The position numbers and the translations under genes are program-made. Below the pieces are notes generated by a model that was given only the letters and a program-made list of their open reading frames with translations, had not been told where the DNA came from and searched no databases. Positions 8,611-17,318 of a DNA stretch of 64,000 bases are shown here, in pieces (position 1 is the stretch's first letter; each line of letters begins with the position of its first letter). The DNA is from Micavibrio_C sp964577255 (GTDB lineage Bacteria; Pseudomonadota; Alphaproteobacteria; Micavibrionales; Micavibrionaceae). Location: contig CAZNYM010000003.1 in NCBI GenBank assembly GCA_964577255.1, positions 19,061 through 83,060 of the forward strand. The letters are read 5' to 3'.

Positions 8611-9465
8611 CTATCCCTTGATATCGTTGACCAGCGCCTGAAGATCGCGCGGGCGGCCCTGCAGGATCTTCACTTCGCCGTTCTTGGCGCGATAGACGCT
8701 CAAAGGGGTCACGTTCATCTTCCACGACTGCATGATGGACAGATTTTTCTCAACCCCTTGCGCGTTGATGCCGGGCGTGACCGGCAGCGCGGCAGCGTCG
8801 CCGGCCAGATGCTTGAACCACCGCTCCGCCGGATCGGCGATCGCGAGCAGAAGCGCTGCCTGGGCCTTGGTATCTTCCTTGAAGCCGACGGGGATCATGC
8901 GCACCTGCACCAGACCGTTATCGATGTACGCCGCCTTGAGGTCGTCCATCATCGCGTGGCAATAGGGGCACTGCGGATCCATGAAGGTGTAGATCACGGG
9001 CGCCTCGGTCTTGCCCAGCGTGACGAAGTTGCTGGCCTCGATGTCGCTGAACATCTGCTCGGCCGGAGTTTTGAACGCGCGGTCGGTGCCTTCGGCGGCA
9101 GCGGCTTCCTGCGCGGCGGCCGCATCGGGCGTGGCTTTAAGCACGTCGAGCACAGCGCCGCCTTCCTTCTGCAGCGCCTGCACCTGCTGCAGCGTGACCA
9201 TCTTGCCTTCTTTATCGAACAAAAGGCCGAGCAGGATGAATTCGCGGTCCTCGGTGGCGTAGAAATACTGCTCCTGGCCGCCCTGGATTGCGATCCAGCC
9301 GTCAAGCGTGCCGGTTTTGCCGAGATAGCGCACCTGCGCGCCCTCCTGTGACAGGGCCTCGAGCGGCGCGGGCAGCGGCGGGCTGTCCTGGCTCTGGGCA
9401 CGGGCGGGCGACAGAACGGCCAGCGTCAGAAGGGAAAGCGTGAAAAGGGTGAAAAGCGCGCGCAT
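8611..9465 (-). CDS. DsbC/DsbG-like thiol:disulfide interchange protein
   Basis: A periplasmic thioredoxin-fold protein of 284 residues. It has a signal peptide (cleavage near PARAQ), an N-terminal dimerisation-like domain, and the active site CPYC at about residues 166-169 in FMDPQCPYCH, with the cis-Pro region near NVTPLSVYR. It would isomerise or oxidise disulfides. IncI-type conjugation and Dot systems often carry such a protein. The start is set at ATG 9465, before the signal peptide; the longer frame to 10026 is a shadow of lemA. Confidence 0.82.
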   Translation of the reverse strand: MRALFTLFTLSLLTLAVLSPARAQSQDSPPLPAPLEALSQEGAQVRYLGKTGTLDGWIAIQGGQEQYFYATEDREFILLGLLFDKEGKMVTLQQVQALQKEGGAVLDVLKATPDAAAAQEAAAAEGTDRAFKTPAEQMFSDIEASNFVTLGKTEAPVIYTFMDPQCPYCHAMMDDLKAAYIDNGLVQVRMIPVGFKEDTKAQAALLLAIADPAERWFKHLAGDAAALPVTPGINAQGVEKNLSIMQSWKMNVTPLSVYRAKNGEVKILQGRPRDLQALVNDIKG

Positions 9466-9567
9466 GATCGGTTCGTCCTTCTGGTCGCGGTGGTCCCCAT
9501 GGTCATGGACCCGCCGCCGTTTTTGCCCTATGATCCCCTTTTCGCGTTCTTGCACGGGGGAAACGCC

Positions 9568-10152
9568 ATGGAAAGCCTGTTGATTGTCGCCGCCATCATA
9601 CTGATCCCGGCGGCCTTTGTCATCCTGATCTATAACCGCATCATCGCCCTGCGGCAGAACCGGAAAAATGCCTTTTCCGACATCGACGTGCAGCTCAAAC
9701 AGCGCTTCAACCTGGTGCCGCAGCTGGTCGAAACCGTCAAGGGCTACGCCGCGCATGAAAAGACCCTGTTCGAAAACGTCACCGCCGCCCGCGCCCGCGT
9801 GGGCCAGTCCCAGGGCGAAGTCGGCGGGGCGCGCCTGGCGGCCGAAAGCCTGCTGGGCGGCGCGCTCGGCAACCTGATCGCGGTGGCCGAGAATTATCCG
9901 GCCCTGAAAGCCGACGGCAACTTCCAGAAGCTGATGGCCGAGCTTTCCGACATCGAGAACAAGATCGCCGCCGCCCGCCGCTTCTTCAACAGCGCGACCG
10001 GCGAATACAACACCGCCATCCAGCAATTCCCCGGCAACTTCATCGCCGGCATGTTCGGGTTCGGCGAGGAAGCGTTCTTCGAACTGGCCGAAAACGAAAA
10101 GGCGGCGGTGGCCGAGCCCGTGCCCTTCAAGTTCACCGGATCGGGATCCTGA
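9568..10152 (+). CDS. lemA: LemA family membrane protein
   Basis: A 194-residue protein with one N-terminal membrane helix (about 3-24) and the LemA hallmarks YNRIIALRQNRKNAFSDIDVQL and RFNLVPQLVETVKGYA, followed by coiled-coil helices. The function of LemA is poorly defined; it is often encoded beside HtpX-like proteases or TPM proteins, as here (next gene after 23 bp). GGGGGA precedes ATG 9568; the upstream in-frame ATG at 9490 lacks a good site and would spoil the N-terminus. Confidence 0.9.
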   Translation: MESLLIVAAIILIPAAFVILIYNRIIALRQNRKNAFSDIDVQLKQRFNLVPQLVETVKGYAAHEKTLFENVTAARARVGQSQGEVGGARLAAESLLGGALGNLIAVAENYPALKADGNFQKLMAELSDIENKIAAARRFFNSATGEYNTAIQQFPGNFIAGMFGFGEEAFFELAENEKAAVAEPVPFKFTGSGS

Positions 10153-10175
10153 TCCCGGCCTAGGGAGCGGCGTCC

Positions 10176-11225
10176 ATGACCCTGGCCACGGTCGGCCTCA
10201 ACACGCATATCTGGAACAACAACCTGCGTTCGCTGGCGCTGCTGGCGTTCTATCCGTTTTTGCTGCTCGGACTGTTCTGGGCCATCGCGCTCGCGGGCGG
10301 GTTCATGATGACCGGCGCCGCGCTCAGCACACCCGCGCCCGGCGCGGCCGCTGCCTTTGCCACTGGGATCGTGATCGATTACGCGCCCCTGGTTATGACG
10401 GCAGTATTGATCTGGTTCGCGGCGGCATGGTTCTTCAACGCGCACATGATCCGCAAAATGGCGCATGCGCATACCGTGACGCGCGCCGAGGAGCCCATCC
10501 TTTACAACCTGCTTGAAAACATGTGCATCAGCCGCGGCATGAAGATGCCGCAGCTGCAGATCATCGAAACGCACGCCCGCAACGCGTTCGCAAGCGGCAT
10601 CGACGAGCGCAGCTACGCCATTACCGTCACGCGCGGGCTACTCAACAGCCTGAGCCGCGACGAGGTGGAAGCCGTGCTGGGGCACGAGCTGACGCATATC
10701 ATCAACCGCGACGTCCGGCTTCTGATCGTGTCGGTCATATTCACCGGCATGGTGGGGTTCGCCGCGCAGATGGTGTGGAGCAGCCTGCGCCACGGCGCTT
10801 TGCGAAGCCGCCGGGGCCGCAGCGGCAGCCATCCCGGCTTCGCGCTGTTCATGCTGGCGGTGCTGCTGATCCTGTGGCTCGGCTATCTGGCCACGCTGCT
10901 CACCCGCTTTGCGCTGTCGCGCCGGCGCGAGTTCATGGCCGATGCCGGGGCGGTGCAGCTGACCAAGAATCCCGGGGCGATGATGAGCGCGCTGCTGCGC
11001 ATCAGCAAGCGCGACGTGATCCCCGGCGCGCCCGCCGACATCGCCCTGATGTGCATCGAGAACTCGCAGCCCTTCTTCGGTATTTTCGCCACCCACCCGC
11101 CGCTTGAAGCGCGGCTGCGCGCGCTGTCCGAAACCACCGGGGCGCCGGTGCCCGAACTTGCCGATTTCCGCGCCCCGGACGAAGCGCGCCTCGAGCCCGC
11201 CCGCCGCCACAACCCCTGGGTTTAG
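10176..11225 (+). CDS. M48 family (HtpX-like) membrane metalloprotease
   Basis: A zinc-dependent integral-membrane protease for quality control of envelope proteins. The 349-residue product has N-terminal membrane helices (about 20-45 and 70-90), the HELTH motif at 170-174, and a second helix pair (about 220-245) before REFMADAGAV, which supplies the third zinc ligand. GGGAGCGG precedes ATG 10176. It pairs with lemA and was probably co-transcribed with it. Whether it is HtpX itself cannot be settled. Confidence 0.88.
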   Translation: MTLATVGLNTHIWNNNLRSLALLAFYPFLLLGLFWAIALAGGFMMTGAALSTPAPGAAAAFATGIVIDYAPLVMTAVLIWFAAAWFFNAHMIRKMAHAHTVTRAEEPILYNLLENMCISRGMKMPQLQIIETHARNAFASGIDERSYAITVTRGLLNSLSRDEVEAVLGHELTHIINRDVRLLIVSVIFTGMVGFAAQMVWSSLRHGALRSRRGRSGSHPGFALFMLAVLLILWLGYLATLLTRFALSRRREFMADAGAVQLTKNPGAMMSALLRISKRDVIPGAPADIALMCIENSQPFFGIFATHPPLEARLRALSETTGAPVPELADFRAPDEARLEPARRHNPWV

Positions 11226-11367
11226 GGGTTTTTGCCCCTTTTTGGCCACATTCGGAGGCTCCCTGCGATCTTATCTTGTCCGGTTTTTATGGACCGGGTT
11301 TTGAAATTTGTTAAAATGGACCTATGTAAGACGTGTTTCCCAAAAGACCCCCGAAGGAGGGACGACA

Positions 11368-12069
11368 ATGCAAACCGATCAAATGACCCCCTCTCAGGCC
11401 CGCAGCCTGAGCACCGACGCCGCCCTGCGCGGCCATATGCAGAGCATCTATAATAAGATGACCCTGGGTGTGCTGGTCACGGCCTTGGTGTCTTGGGCGG
11501 TTTCCGCGAGCCCGGCCCTGATGCAGCTCTTCCTGGGCGGCCCGCAGGCTTACATCGTCATGTTCGCCCCGCTCGCCGTCCTGTGGTTCGGTTTTAACCC
11601 GATGACCATGAGCCCGGCCAAGCTGCGCGCCTCGTTCTTCCTGATCAGCGTGCTGTACGGCATCAGCTTCTCGGTCATCTTCATGGCCTTCACCAATACC
11701 GAGATCGCGCGCGCCTTCTTCATCGCCACGGCGATGTTCGCGGGCATCAGCATCTTCGGTTACACGACCAAGAAGAACCTCGACGGCCTCGGCACCTTCG
11801 CCGTGATGGGCGTGTGGGGCGTTTTCATCTTGGCGATCATCAACCTGTTCGTGCAGTCGTCCATGATGAGCAACGTGATCTCGGGCGTTTCGATCATCGC
11901 GTTTGCCGGCATCACTGCCTGGCAGACCCAAAGCATGAAAGAAATGTTCAGCCCGCACGCGGGCGGCGACGCCAACGCCCGTATGGCCTGGGCGGCGGCG
12001 CTGAACCTGTATGTCAGCTTCATCGCCATGTTCCAGAGCATCCTGCACCTGCTCAGCAATCGCGAATAA
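11368..12069 (+). CDS. BAX inhibitor-1 / YccA family membrane protein
   Basis: A 233-residue protein with about seven membrane segments and the family pattern: HMQSIYNKMTLGVLVTALVSW at the start, FGYTTKKNLDGLGTF in the middle and FQSILHLLSNRE at the end. Bacterial members are pH-sensitive calcium leak channels or FtsH-interacting proteins. The start is ATG 11368 with an ideal GGAGG; the in-frame ATG at 11308 has none. It is monocistronic, with its own terminator. Confidence 0.88.
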   Translation: MQTDQMTPSQARSLSTDAALRGHMQSIYNKMTLGVLVTALVSWAVSASPALMQLFLGGPQAYIVMFAPLAVLWFGFNPMTMSPAKLRASFFLISVLYGISFSVIFMAFTNTEIARAFFIATAMFAGISIFGYTTKKNLDGLGTFAVMGVWGVFILAIINLFVQSSMMSNVISGVSIIAFAGITAWQTQSMKEMFSPHAGGDANARMAWAAALNLYVSFIAMFQSILHLLSNRE

Positions 12070-12088
12070 GCTTAAAAGACTCTTTAAA

Positions 12089-12114
12089 AACAGCCCGCCG
12101 TATGCGGGCTGTTT
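12089..12114 (+). terminator. Rho-independent terminator
   Basis: Stem AACAGCCCGC / GCGGGCTGTT with loop CGTAT, followed by TTGTTTT. It follows the BI-1 family gene. Confidence 0.9.
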
Positions 12115-12188
12115 TGTTTTCTGCACACGCCTGTATCCGCGCCGCTATAAAGCGGGAAAGGCCGGGCGCTTTGCATTACAATGAAGTC

Positions 12189-13160
12189 ATGACGCAAGGT
12201 CTTGACGATCATTCCCTTCTGAACGAGCTCGCCGGCTATCACCCGCCCGCCAACCAGGCCGGTTACGGCGAGGATGATGGTTTCCTTGGCATCAGCCCGG
12301 CGATGCAGGAACTTTACCACCACATAGAAAGCGCTGCCGAATCGCGCGCGCCTGTGTTCATCTCGGGCGAAACCGGCACCGGCAAGAGTTTGACCGCCGG
12401 GCTTTTGCATCGGCTTGGCCCGGCGGCGGCGCAGGATCTGGCGATTCTTCAGGCTTGCGCTATCGACCGCGACGCGCTGACGGCCGCCCTGACGGCGGGC
12501 ACGTTCGTGATCGAGAATATAGACGAAAGCCCCGCCGAGACGCAGGGCCTGCTGCTTTCCGCCCTGCCGCGCGCCCAGGCGCGCCTTGTCTGCACGGCGG
12601 CGGGCGATCCTTTCGCCGCGATCCGCGAGGGGCGTCTGCGGCCCGATCTTTTCTATCAGCTCTGTGTCATTCCCCTGGCCCTGCCGCCGCTGCGCGAACG
12701 CGGCGACGATATCGTCGACCTTGCCAGCGCCTTCCTGCAGCGCGCGGCGCGTGATGAGGGCCGGCGCGGCCTGGTCCGTTTCAGCGACGAAGCCGAAGAC
12801 AGGCTGCGGCGCTATCTGTGGCCCGGCAATGTGCGCCAACTGCGCAACGTCGCGCGCTATGTCGCTGTGATGAGCGAGGATGCCGTCGTGCCGGCCGCGC
12901 ATCTGCCGCGCGCGCTGATGCCCTTCGCACCCCCCTATCCGCCCTCATTCCCGCTGGCACGCGCCCTGCCGTCCGAAACGATGCCGCGCGAAGAAACGGG
13001 GGAGACCCTGGCTACGCTCGAGCGCCGCGCCATCGAGAACGCGCTCGCCTCCTGCGGCGGCAACATGGCGCGCGCCGCCGCGCGCCTGGGCGTGGCGGCC
13101 TCGACCCTCTACCGCAAGAAAGCGGGCTGGGAAGCCGATAACGCGGGGACCATAGCCTGA
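12189..13160 (+). CDS. AAA+ regulator of the sigma-54 activator family lacking the GAFTGA loop
   Basis: A 323-residue transcription regulator with a central AAA+ domain and a Fis-type helix-turn-helix at the end (NMARAAARLGVAASTLYRKK). Walker A is GETGTGKS; a Walker B-like TFVIENIDE follows; LPPLRERGDDI and WPGNVRQLRNV are classic for the family. The segment that normally holds the sigma-54-contacting GAFTGA loop is missing between ACAIDRDALTAAL and GTFVIE, and there is no receiver domain. It may act without sigma-54. The start is ATG 12189; targets are unknown. Confidence 0.82.
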   Translation: MTQGLDDHSLLNELAGYHPPANQAGYGEDDGFLGISPAMQELYHHIESAAESRAPVFISGETGTGKSLTAGLLHRLGPAAAQDLAILQACAIDRDALTAALTAGTFVIENIDESPAETQGLLLSALPRAQARLVCTAAGDPFAAIREGRLRPDLFYQLCVIPLALPPLRERGDDIVDLASAFLQRAARDEGRRGLVRFSDEAEDRLRRYLWPGNVRQLRNVARYVAVMSEDAVVPAAHLPRALMPFAPPYPPSFPLARALPSETMPREETGETLATLERRAIENALASCGGNMARAAARLGVAASTLYRKKAGWEADNAGTIA

Positions 13161-13256
13161 GCGCCCCGCCCGTGATTATCCATAAACTAAGAAAAAGCCT
13201 TCTTTTTCCTTGAATCCCGGCCGGTAAATCCTTATCAAAGGGGCACCCGTCTTTGG

Positions 13257-13332
13257 GGGCTCGTAGCTCAGCTGGGAGAGCGTCGCAATGGCATTGCGAA
13301 GGTCGACGGTTCGATCCCGTTCGAGTCCACCA
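13257..13332 (+). tRNA. tRNA-Ala (anticodon GGC)
   Basis: A complete cloverleaf of 76 nt: acceptor GGGCTCG paired with CGAGTCC (one G-U), D arm GCTC/GAGC, anticodon stem TCGCA/TGCGA with loop ATGGCAT giving GGC, T arm with TTCGATC loop, and an encoded CCA end. Confidence 0.95.
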
Positions 13333-13348
13333 TCGTCCCCTTTATTCT

Positions 13349-14158
13349 CTAACGTATAAAAGGCCCTGTCAGCGCCGCCGTGAGCGGATCGCGCGCCAGG
13401 CACGCCCGCACCGGCGGGCGTTCGAAATGGGCGGCGTAATAGGCGCGGGCGATCAGAAGCGGCATACCATCGCCGTGCGCCAGCGCGTCTCCGGCCCTGT
13501 CCGCCAGCGCGGCCAACGTCAGCGTCTTGCTCATCTTGTCTATCAGGCAGGGCGCGGCCACCGCGAACGCTTCCGGATGATCCGCGAGTGCTTTGAACGA
13601 AGATTTGAAGTGCCAGAATTCTGTCTCGAGCGCCAGGCGATCCTCGTCCATCCGTTCGCGCGGCAGGCGCTGGTAAATTTCCTCAAGGTGGCGCAGATAG
13701 GCGGCGGGCGCGATCTCCTTCCGTTCAAGCGCGGACGCCAGCCGCTCCTCGATCCGCACCTGCGGATTCTGGCGCAGGCTGGATAAGAGCCAGGCGCGCG
13801 CGCTGCTGAAAAAGGCATCGTCCTGGCCGCCTGCCTGCGCTGAAAGGGCCTGCGCCTGTTCCATGATCCCAAGCGCCGTTGCGGCACCCGTGCCGGTGGC
13901 CAGCAGCGTGACCAGGCGCCGCCATCCGTTGTCGGTTTGCGTGGCCGCGCGTTCCCGTTCCCCAAGCAACGCTTCAAGGCCGTTCTGCGCGACCGTAAGG
14001 CGCGCCAGGCCGCGCTGCAGCCCTTCCGAGCTGCCGGGGCCGATCAGAGGTGCGATTTTATCGAGCGCCTCCCGCGTCACGGCCTGCAGCCAGGCAAAAT
14101 GCTGATCTTCGCCGCTTCTCAGCGAAAAACTTGCGGCTATCGGTAAAGCGTCGCCCAT
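13349..14158 (-). CDS. Unknown alpha-helical protein
   Basis: Not recognised. From ATG 14158 (MGDALPIAAS), which has a GGAGGG site 5 bp upstream, the product is 269 residues, helical and Ala/Leu/Arg-rich, with no signal peptide or clear membrane span. Small motifs such as RAYYAAHFERPP near the C-terminus have no obvious catalytic pattern. It is monocistronic and convergent with the tRNA gene. Confidence 0.6.
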   Translation of the reverse strand: MGDALPIAASFSLRSGEDQHFAWLQAVTREALDKIAPLIGPGSSEGLQRGLARLTVAQNGLEALLGERERAATQTDNGWRRLVTLLATGTGAATALGIMEQAQALSAQAGGQDDAFFSSARAWLLSSLRQNPQVRIEERLASALERKEIAPAAYLRHLEEIYQRLPRERMDEDRLALETEFWHFKSSFKALADHPEAFAVAAPCLIDKMSKTLTLAALADRAGDALAHGDGMPLLIARAYYAAHFERPPVRACLARDPLTAALTGPFIR

Positions 14159-14332
14159 GGTCCCTCCAGAAACCCGCTGGAAACCCGCCGGCGGCGGTTT
14201 CACGCGAATCATTAAGCCTAACACGGCGGAAAACCGCCAAAAAACACTTGCGCATTTTTTTCGTGCAGCGGCGCAGCATTCTCTGCTAAAAGAGATGTGA
14301 AATTCGCAGCCATATCAACGGGAAAGTAGGAA

Positions 14333-14470
14333 ATGACCATGCGGGGATATCTCATCAGAACCATGCTCGCCGTGGCCCTTTTGTTCACGCTTTCCGCCTG
14401 CAGCAACACCATGCACGGCATGGGCCGCGACATCGAGAACGCGGGCGAAAAAATCCAGAAGACGTTCTAG
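14333..14470 (+). CDS. Entericidin-like small lipoprotein
   Basis: A 45-residue product starting MTMRGYLIRTM, with a hydrophobic signal and lipobox LSAC, then the entericidin-type tail GMGRDIENAGEKIQ. Entericidins are small envelope lipoproteins sometimes tied to stress or toxin-antidote roles. ATG 14333 follows AAGTAGGAA; ATG 14339 is possible. It lies 8 bp before the next gene, so the two are probably co-transcribed. Confidence 0.8.
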   Translation: MTMRGYLIRTMLAVALLFTLSACSNTMHGMGRDIENAGEKIQKTF

Positions 14471-14478
14471 GAACCGCC

Positions 14479-14799
14479 ATGAAAATTTTCTACGCTCTGC
14501 TCGCGTTTTTCCTTCTTGTACCTGCTGTGGCGCAGGCGCAGCGCGATGATGGCGGCTTCGGCTCCTCCTTTTTCACCGGCGATACACCGCTGGCCCTCAT
14601 CGAGCCCGAGGGCGAAGACGACGGCGAAGGCGTCGGCACGGTAAGCGACGCGATGATAGCGGATATGGAATCCGGTGTGCTGGCGAACGAACTGCAGGGC
14701 ATTGCCCCCGCTGCGGGCGAAGACGGAAACGCCGAATTCGACGAAATGCCCTGGCCCCCCGAACTTGACCTCCTGCCCTTGCCACTGCCGCTCGAGTGA
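14479..14799 (+). CDS. Small secreted acidic protein, unknown
   Basis: Not recognised. A 106-residue product with a signal peptide (cleavage near AVAQAQ). The mature part is acidic and ends in a Pro/Leu-rich tail (DLLPLPLPLE). Its TGA overlaps the GTG start of the following O-antigen-ligase-like gene (GTGA), which shows translational coupling. Confidence 0.6.
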   Translation: MKIFYALLAFFLLVPAVAQAQRDDGGFGSSFFTGDTPLALIEPEGEDDGEGVGTVSDAMIADMESGVLANELQGIAPAAGEDGNAEFDEMPWPPELDLLPLPLPLE

Positions 14800-16007
14800 A
14801 CCGCCCTTTTCAGGTTACGATTCTGATTCTCTTCGCCCTGCTGCCCTTGATCGCGGCACTGGCCCCGCGCGCTTTGTGCGTGGCGCCATCGCTTCTCGGG
14901 CTGGTAATGGCGACGACCGCGTATTTCACGGACCGCCGGATCGCCTGGCCCTTCCGGCCATTTCTGCTGCTGCTGTCCGGCACGCTTTTATTCGCCGCCG
15001 CCAGCACCCTGTGGGCGGTCGCGCCTGACATGGCGCTTGAAAAGCCGCTTGAGACGCTGGCGATTTTTCTGCCTGGGCTTTTCGGCTATGCCGCGCTGCG
15101 CACTTTGATCGCGCGGGAAGAAGGGCTGGGCGATAAAATCCTCGCCGTCCTGTTCCCGCTGACGCTTGTCGCCTGCGCGCTGATGGTGATCGAGATCTAT
15201 GGCGGCATGCCGATCAAGAAATTCCTGCGGCCAATCCTGGACACGCACAAGCCGCGCCTCTCCAACCTCAATCGCGGCGTGATCGCCCTTTTGCTGATCC
15301 AGCTGCCGCTCGCGGCCTTGCTGTGGCAAAAGCACAGGCGCCGTGCGCTCGTCCTTCTGGGCGCGGCGGCGGTGATGGCGGCGGGGACGCAGTCGCAGTC
15401 GGCGCAAATGGCGGTCCTGCTGGGGCTCGCGTTCTTTTTTCTCTTTCCCGTCAACAAGCCGCGGGCCTTCCGTATGTTCGCGGCCCTGCTTGTGATTCTG
15501 ACGCTCGCCGCGCCGTTCATCGCGCCGCCTCTCTTCAAGAAAACCGTGGCGCTCGCCGATTCCTATCACTTCCTGTCCGAGAAAGCGTACGCTCCGCCGC
15601 GGCTTGAGATCTGGGATTTCGTCGCGCGCAGGGCGCTTGAAAAACCGCTTTACGGTCACGGCGTCGAGGCCACGCGCGCGATCACCGATTTCGACACCGC
15701 GCAGCTTTACCACAAAAGCGGCACCGTGCTTCACCCGCACAATTTCGCGTTGCAGCTCTGGATCGAGCTGGGCGTGACGGGCGCGCTGCTGGGCGGCGCG
15801 CTGCTGGTCCTCATTCTCGAGTTGACCGCGCGGCTGCCGGAAACGGGCGCGCGGCGTCTGGCGCTCGGCCTGTTAGCCTTCTGCCTAGCGATCGCGTCTT
15901 TCGGTTACGGCCTGTGGCAGAACTGGTGGATCGGCGCCCTGGTGCTGGCGCTGCTCATGACCGGTCTTTATCCGGACCCTCGAGATACGGATCGTCGAGC
16001 CGCGTGA
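14796..16007 (+). CDS. O-antigen ligase / Wzy-like polysaccharide membrane protein
   Basis: A 403-residue polytopic protein (about 10-12 membrane segments) with the Wzy_C-type periplasmic loop: a Arg/Gly-containing PLYGHGVEATR region and LHPHNFALQLWIELG, typical of WaaL/Wzy ligases and polymerases that transfer lipid-linked glycans. It starts at GTG 14796, overlapping the preceding stop by 4 bp. The 3' end overlaps the convergent fxsA by 53 bp. The specific substrate cannot be read from sequence, and no glycosyltransferases lie nearby. Confidence 0.78.
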   Translation: MNRPFQVTILILFALLPLIAALAPRALCVAPSLLGLVMATTAYFTDRRIAWPFRPFLLLLSGTLLFAAASTLWAVAPDMALEKPLETLAIFLPGLFGYAALRTLIAREEGLGDKILAVLFPLTLVACALMVIEIYGGMPIKKFLRPILDTHKPRLSNLNRGVIALLLIQLPLAALLWQKHRRRALVLLGAAAVMAAGTQSQSAQMAVLLGLAFFFLFPVNKPRAFRMFAALLVILTLAAPFIAPPLFKKTVALADSYHFLSEKAYAPPRLEIWDFVARRALEKPLYGHGVEATRAITDFDTAQLYHKSGTVLHPHNFALQLWIELGVTGALLGGALLVLILELTARLPETGARRLALGLLAFCLAIASFGYGLWQNWWIGALVLALLMTGLYPDPRDTDRRAA

Positions 16008-16407
16008 ATTCGGCGTCGATCGCCGGTTCGGCAGCGGCGGCGATATCCGCCAGGCCGTAGTGGCGGATCAGCCATTGCCGCAGCAGCCCGCGCACGGCCG
16101 GGATCATCAGGGCGAAGGCCAGCAGGTCGCTGACGAAGCCGGGAATGATCAGCAGCATCCCCGCCCCCGCCAGGCAGATACCGTCGAACAGCGCCCTCAC
16201 CGGCATTTCCCCGCGGTCGGCGAGGTTCTGGACCTCGAACAGGGTGCGCAGGCCCTCGGCGCGCAGGAGCGTGCTGCCCGCGACGGCCGCCAGAATACAT
16301 AAAATCAATGTGTTGAGCAGACCGATCGCCTCGCCCACGGCGATGAACACGGCGATCTCGATTAAGGGTATGGTAAGGATAATGGGCAAAACTGGCATGA
16401 CGGGCAA
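15955..16407 (-). CDS. fxsA: FxsA family membrane protein
   Basis: A 150-residue inner-membrane protein with the FxsA pattern: PLIEIAVFIAVGEAIGLLNT, GSTLLRAEGL, then GAGMLLIIPGFVSDLLAFAL and a hydrophilic tail. In E. coli FxsA (SuppressF exclusion of phage T7) is a cytoplasmic-membrane protein. It is divergent from the Tim44-domain gene, the arrangement usual in alphaproteobacteria near secB. The tail overlaps the end of the O-antigen-ligase-like gene on the other strand. Confidence 0.88.
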   Translation of the reverse strand: MPVMPVLPIILTIPLIEIAVFIAVGEAIGLLNTLILCILAAVAGSTLLRAEGLRTLFEVQNLADRGEMPVRALFDGICLAGAGMLLIIPGFVSDLLAFALMIPAVRGLLRQWLIRHYGLADIAAAAEPAIDAEFTRLDDPYLEGPDKDRS

Positions 16408-16503
16408 TTTATTCTATATTGATGACATAAACAAATAAAACCGTGCTACAATCCGCCCGTCCGCCGGTTCGTTCTTTTTGACGATATATAGAGGATTACA
16501 TCC

Positions 16504-17265
16504 GTGCCCGCCGAACTTCTTATCTACGCTTTGGTTGCCGCCGGTCTGGTGTTCTGGCTGCGCAGTATTCTGGGGACCCGCCACGGCGACGAGCGCGAGC
16601 GTCCCAACCCCTTCACGCAAAGCGCGCGCGATGCGCACATGAAAGAAAAAGCCGACCGCGCCGCCGCCAAGTCTGCGGGCGGCGGGTCGCCTTTGCCGAT
16701 ACCGGGCGTGCTGCCGGGCGCGGCCGAAGCCGCCGAGCCGCTTGAGCGCAACATGGCCGTTCATCCCGTCGCCCATATGGGCCTTGAGGAGATCGCCCGT
16801 ATCGACCGCTCTTTCACCCCCGCTCATTTCCTGCGCGGCGCACAGGATGCCTTCGTCATGATCGTCGAGGCTTTCTCGGCTGGCGACAAGGAAACGCTGC
16901 GCGGGCTTCTCGATCCTGTGACCTTCACGCCCTTCGCCCGCGCCATCGAGAACCGCGAGCGCGAAGGCCAGAAAGCGCATGTCGAGATCCACGCCATCCG
17001 CCGCGCCGAGATCGTCAACGCCAAGGTCGAGCGCAAGACGGCCTATGTCACCGTCAAGTTCACCGCCGACGAAACCAACGTGCTGTTCGACCGCGACGGC
17101 AAGCCGCTCGAGGGCCACCCTGACCGGGTTTCGGAAACCATCGACGTGTGGACGTTCATGCGCGACCTGCGCGCCCGCACGCCGGAATGGTTCCTTGTGG
17201 AAACCCGCGACGATGACGCGGCGCAACAGGACCACAAGACCGTGCCCAATTCCCGCGGCAGCTGA
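16504..17265 (+). CDS. Tim44-domain (TimA-like) protein
   Basis: A 253-residue protein starting at GTG 16504. One N-terminal membrane helix (about 4-21) is followed by a charged linker and a Tim44 domain (about 95-235: FLRGAQDAFVMIVEAFSAGD, VNAKVERKTAYVTVKF, TIDVWTFMRDL). The mitochondrial relative tethers import Hsp70; bacterial TimA function is uncertain. It sits directly before mltA (54 bp), a linkage conserved in alphaproteobacteria. Confidence 0.87.
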   Translation: MPAELLIYALVAAGLVFWLRSILGTRHGDERERPNPFTQSARDAHMKEKADRAAAKSAGGGSPLPIPGVLPGAAEAAEPLERNMAVHPVAHMGLEEIARIDRSFTPAHFLRGAQDAFVMIVEAFSAGDKETLRGLLDPVTFTPFARAIENREREGQKAHVEIHAIRRAEIVNAKVERKTAYVTVKFTADETNVLFDRDGKPLEGHPDRVSETIDVWTFMRDLRARTPEWFLVETRDDDAAQQDHKTVPNSRGS

Positions 17266-17318
17266 TCTCTGCGGCGACGTTGACAGGCAACGCCCCAGGA
17301 CGCACAATCGGGCTCATC

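Noticed and set aside
9490..9567. Upstream in-frame ATG for lemA at 9490
   Set aside because: ATG 9568 has a strong ribosome site and starts directly at the membrane helix.
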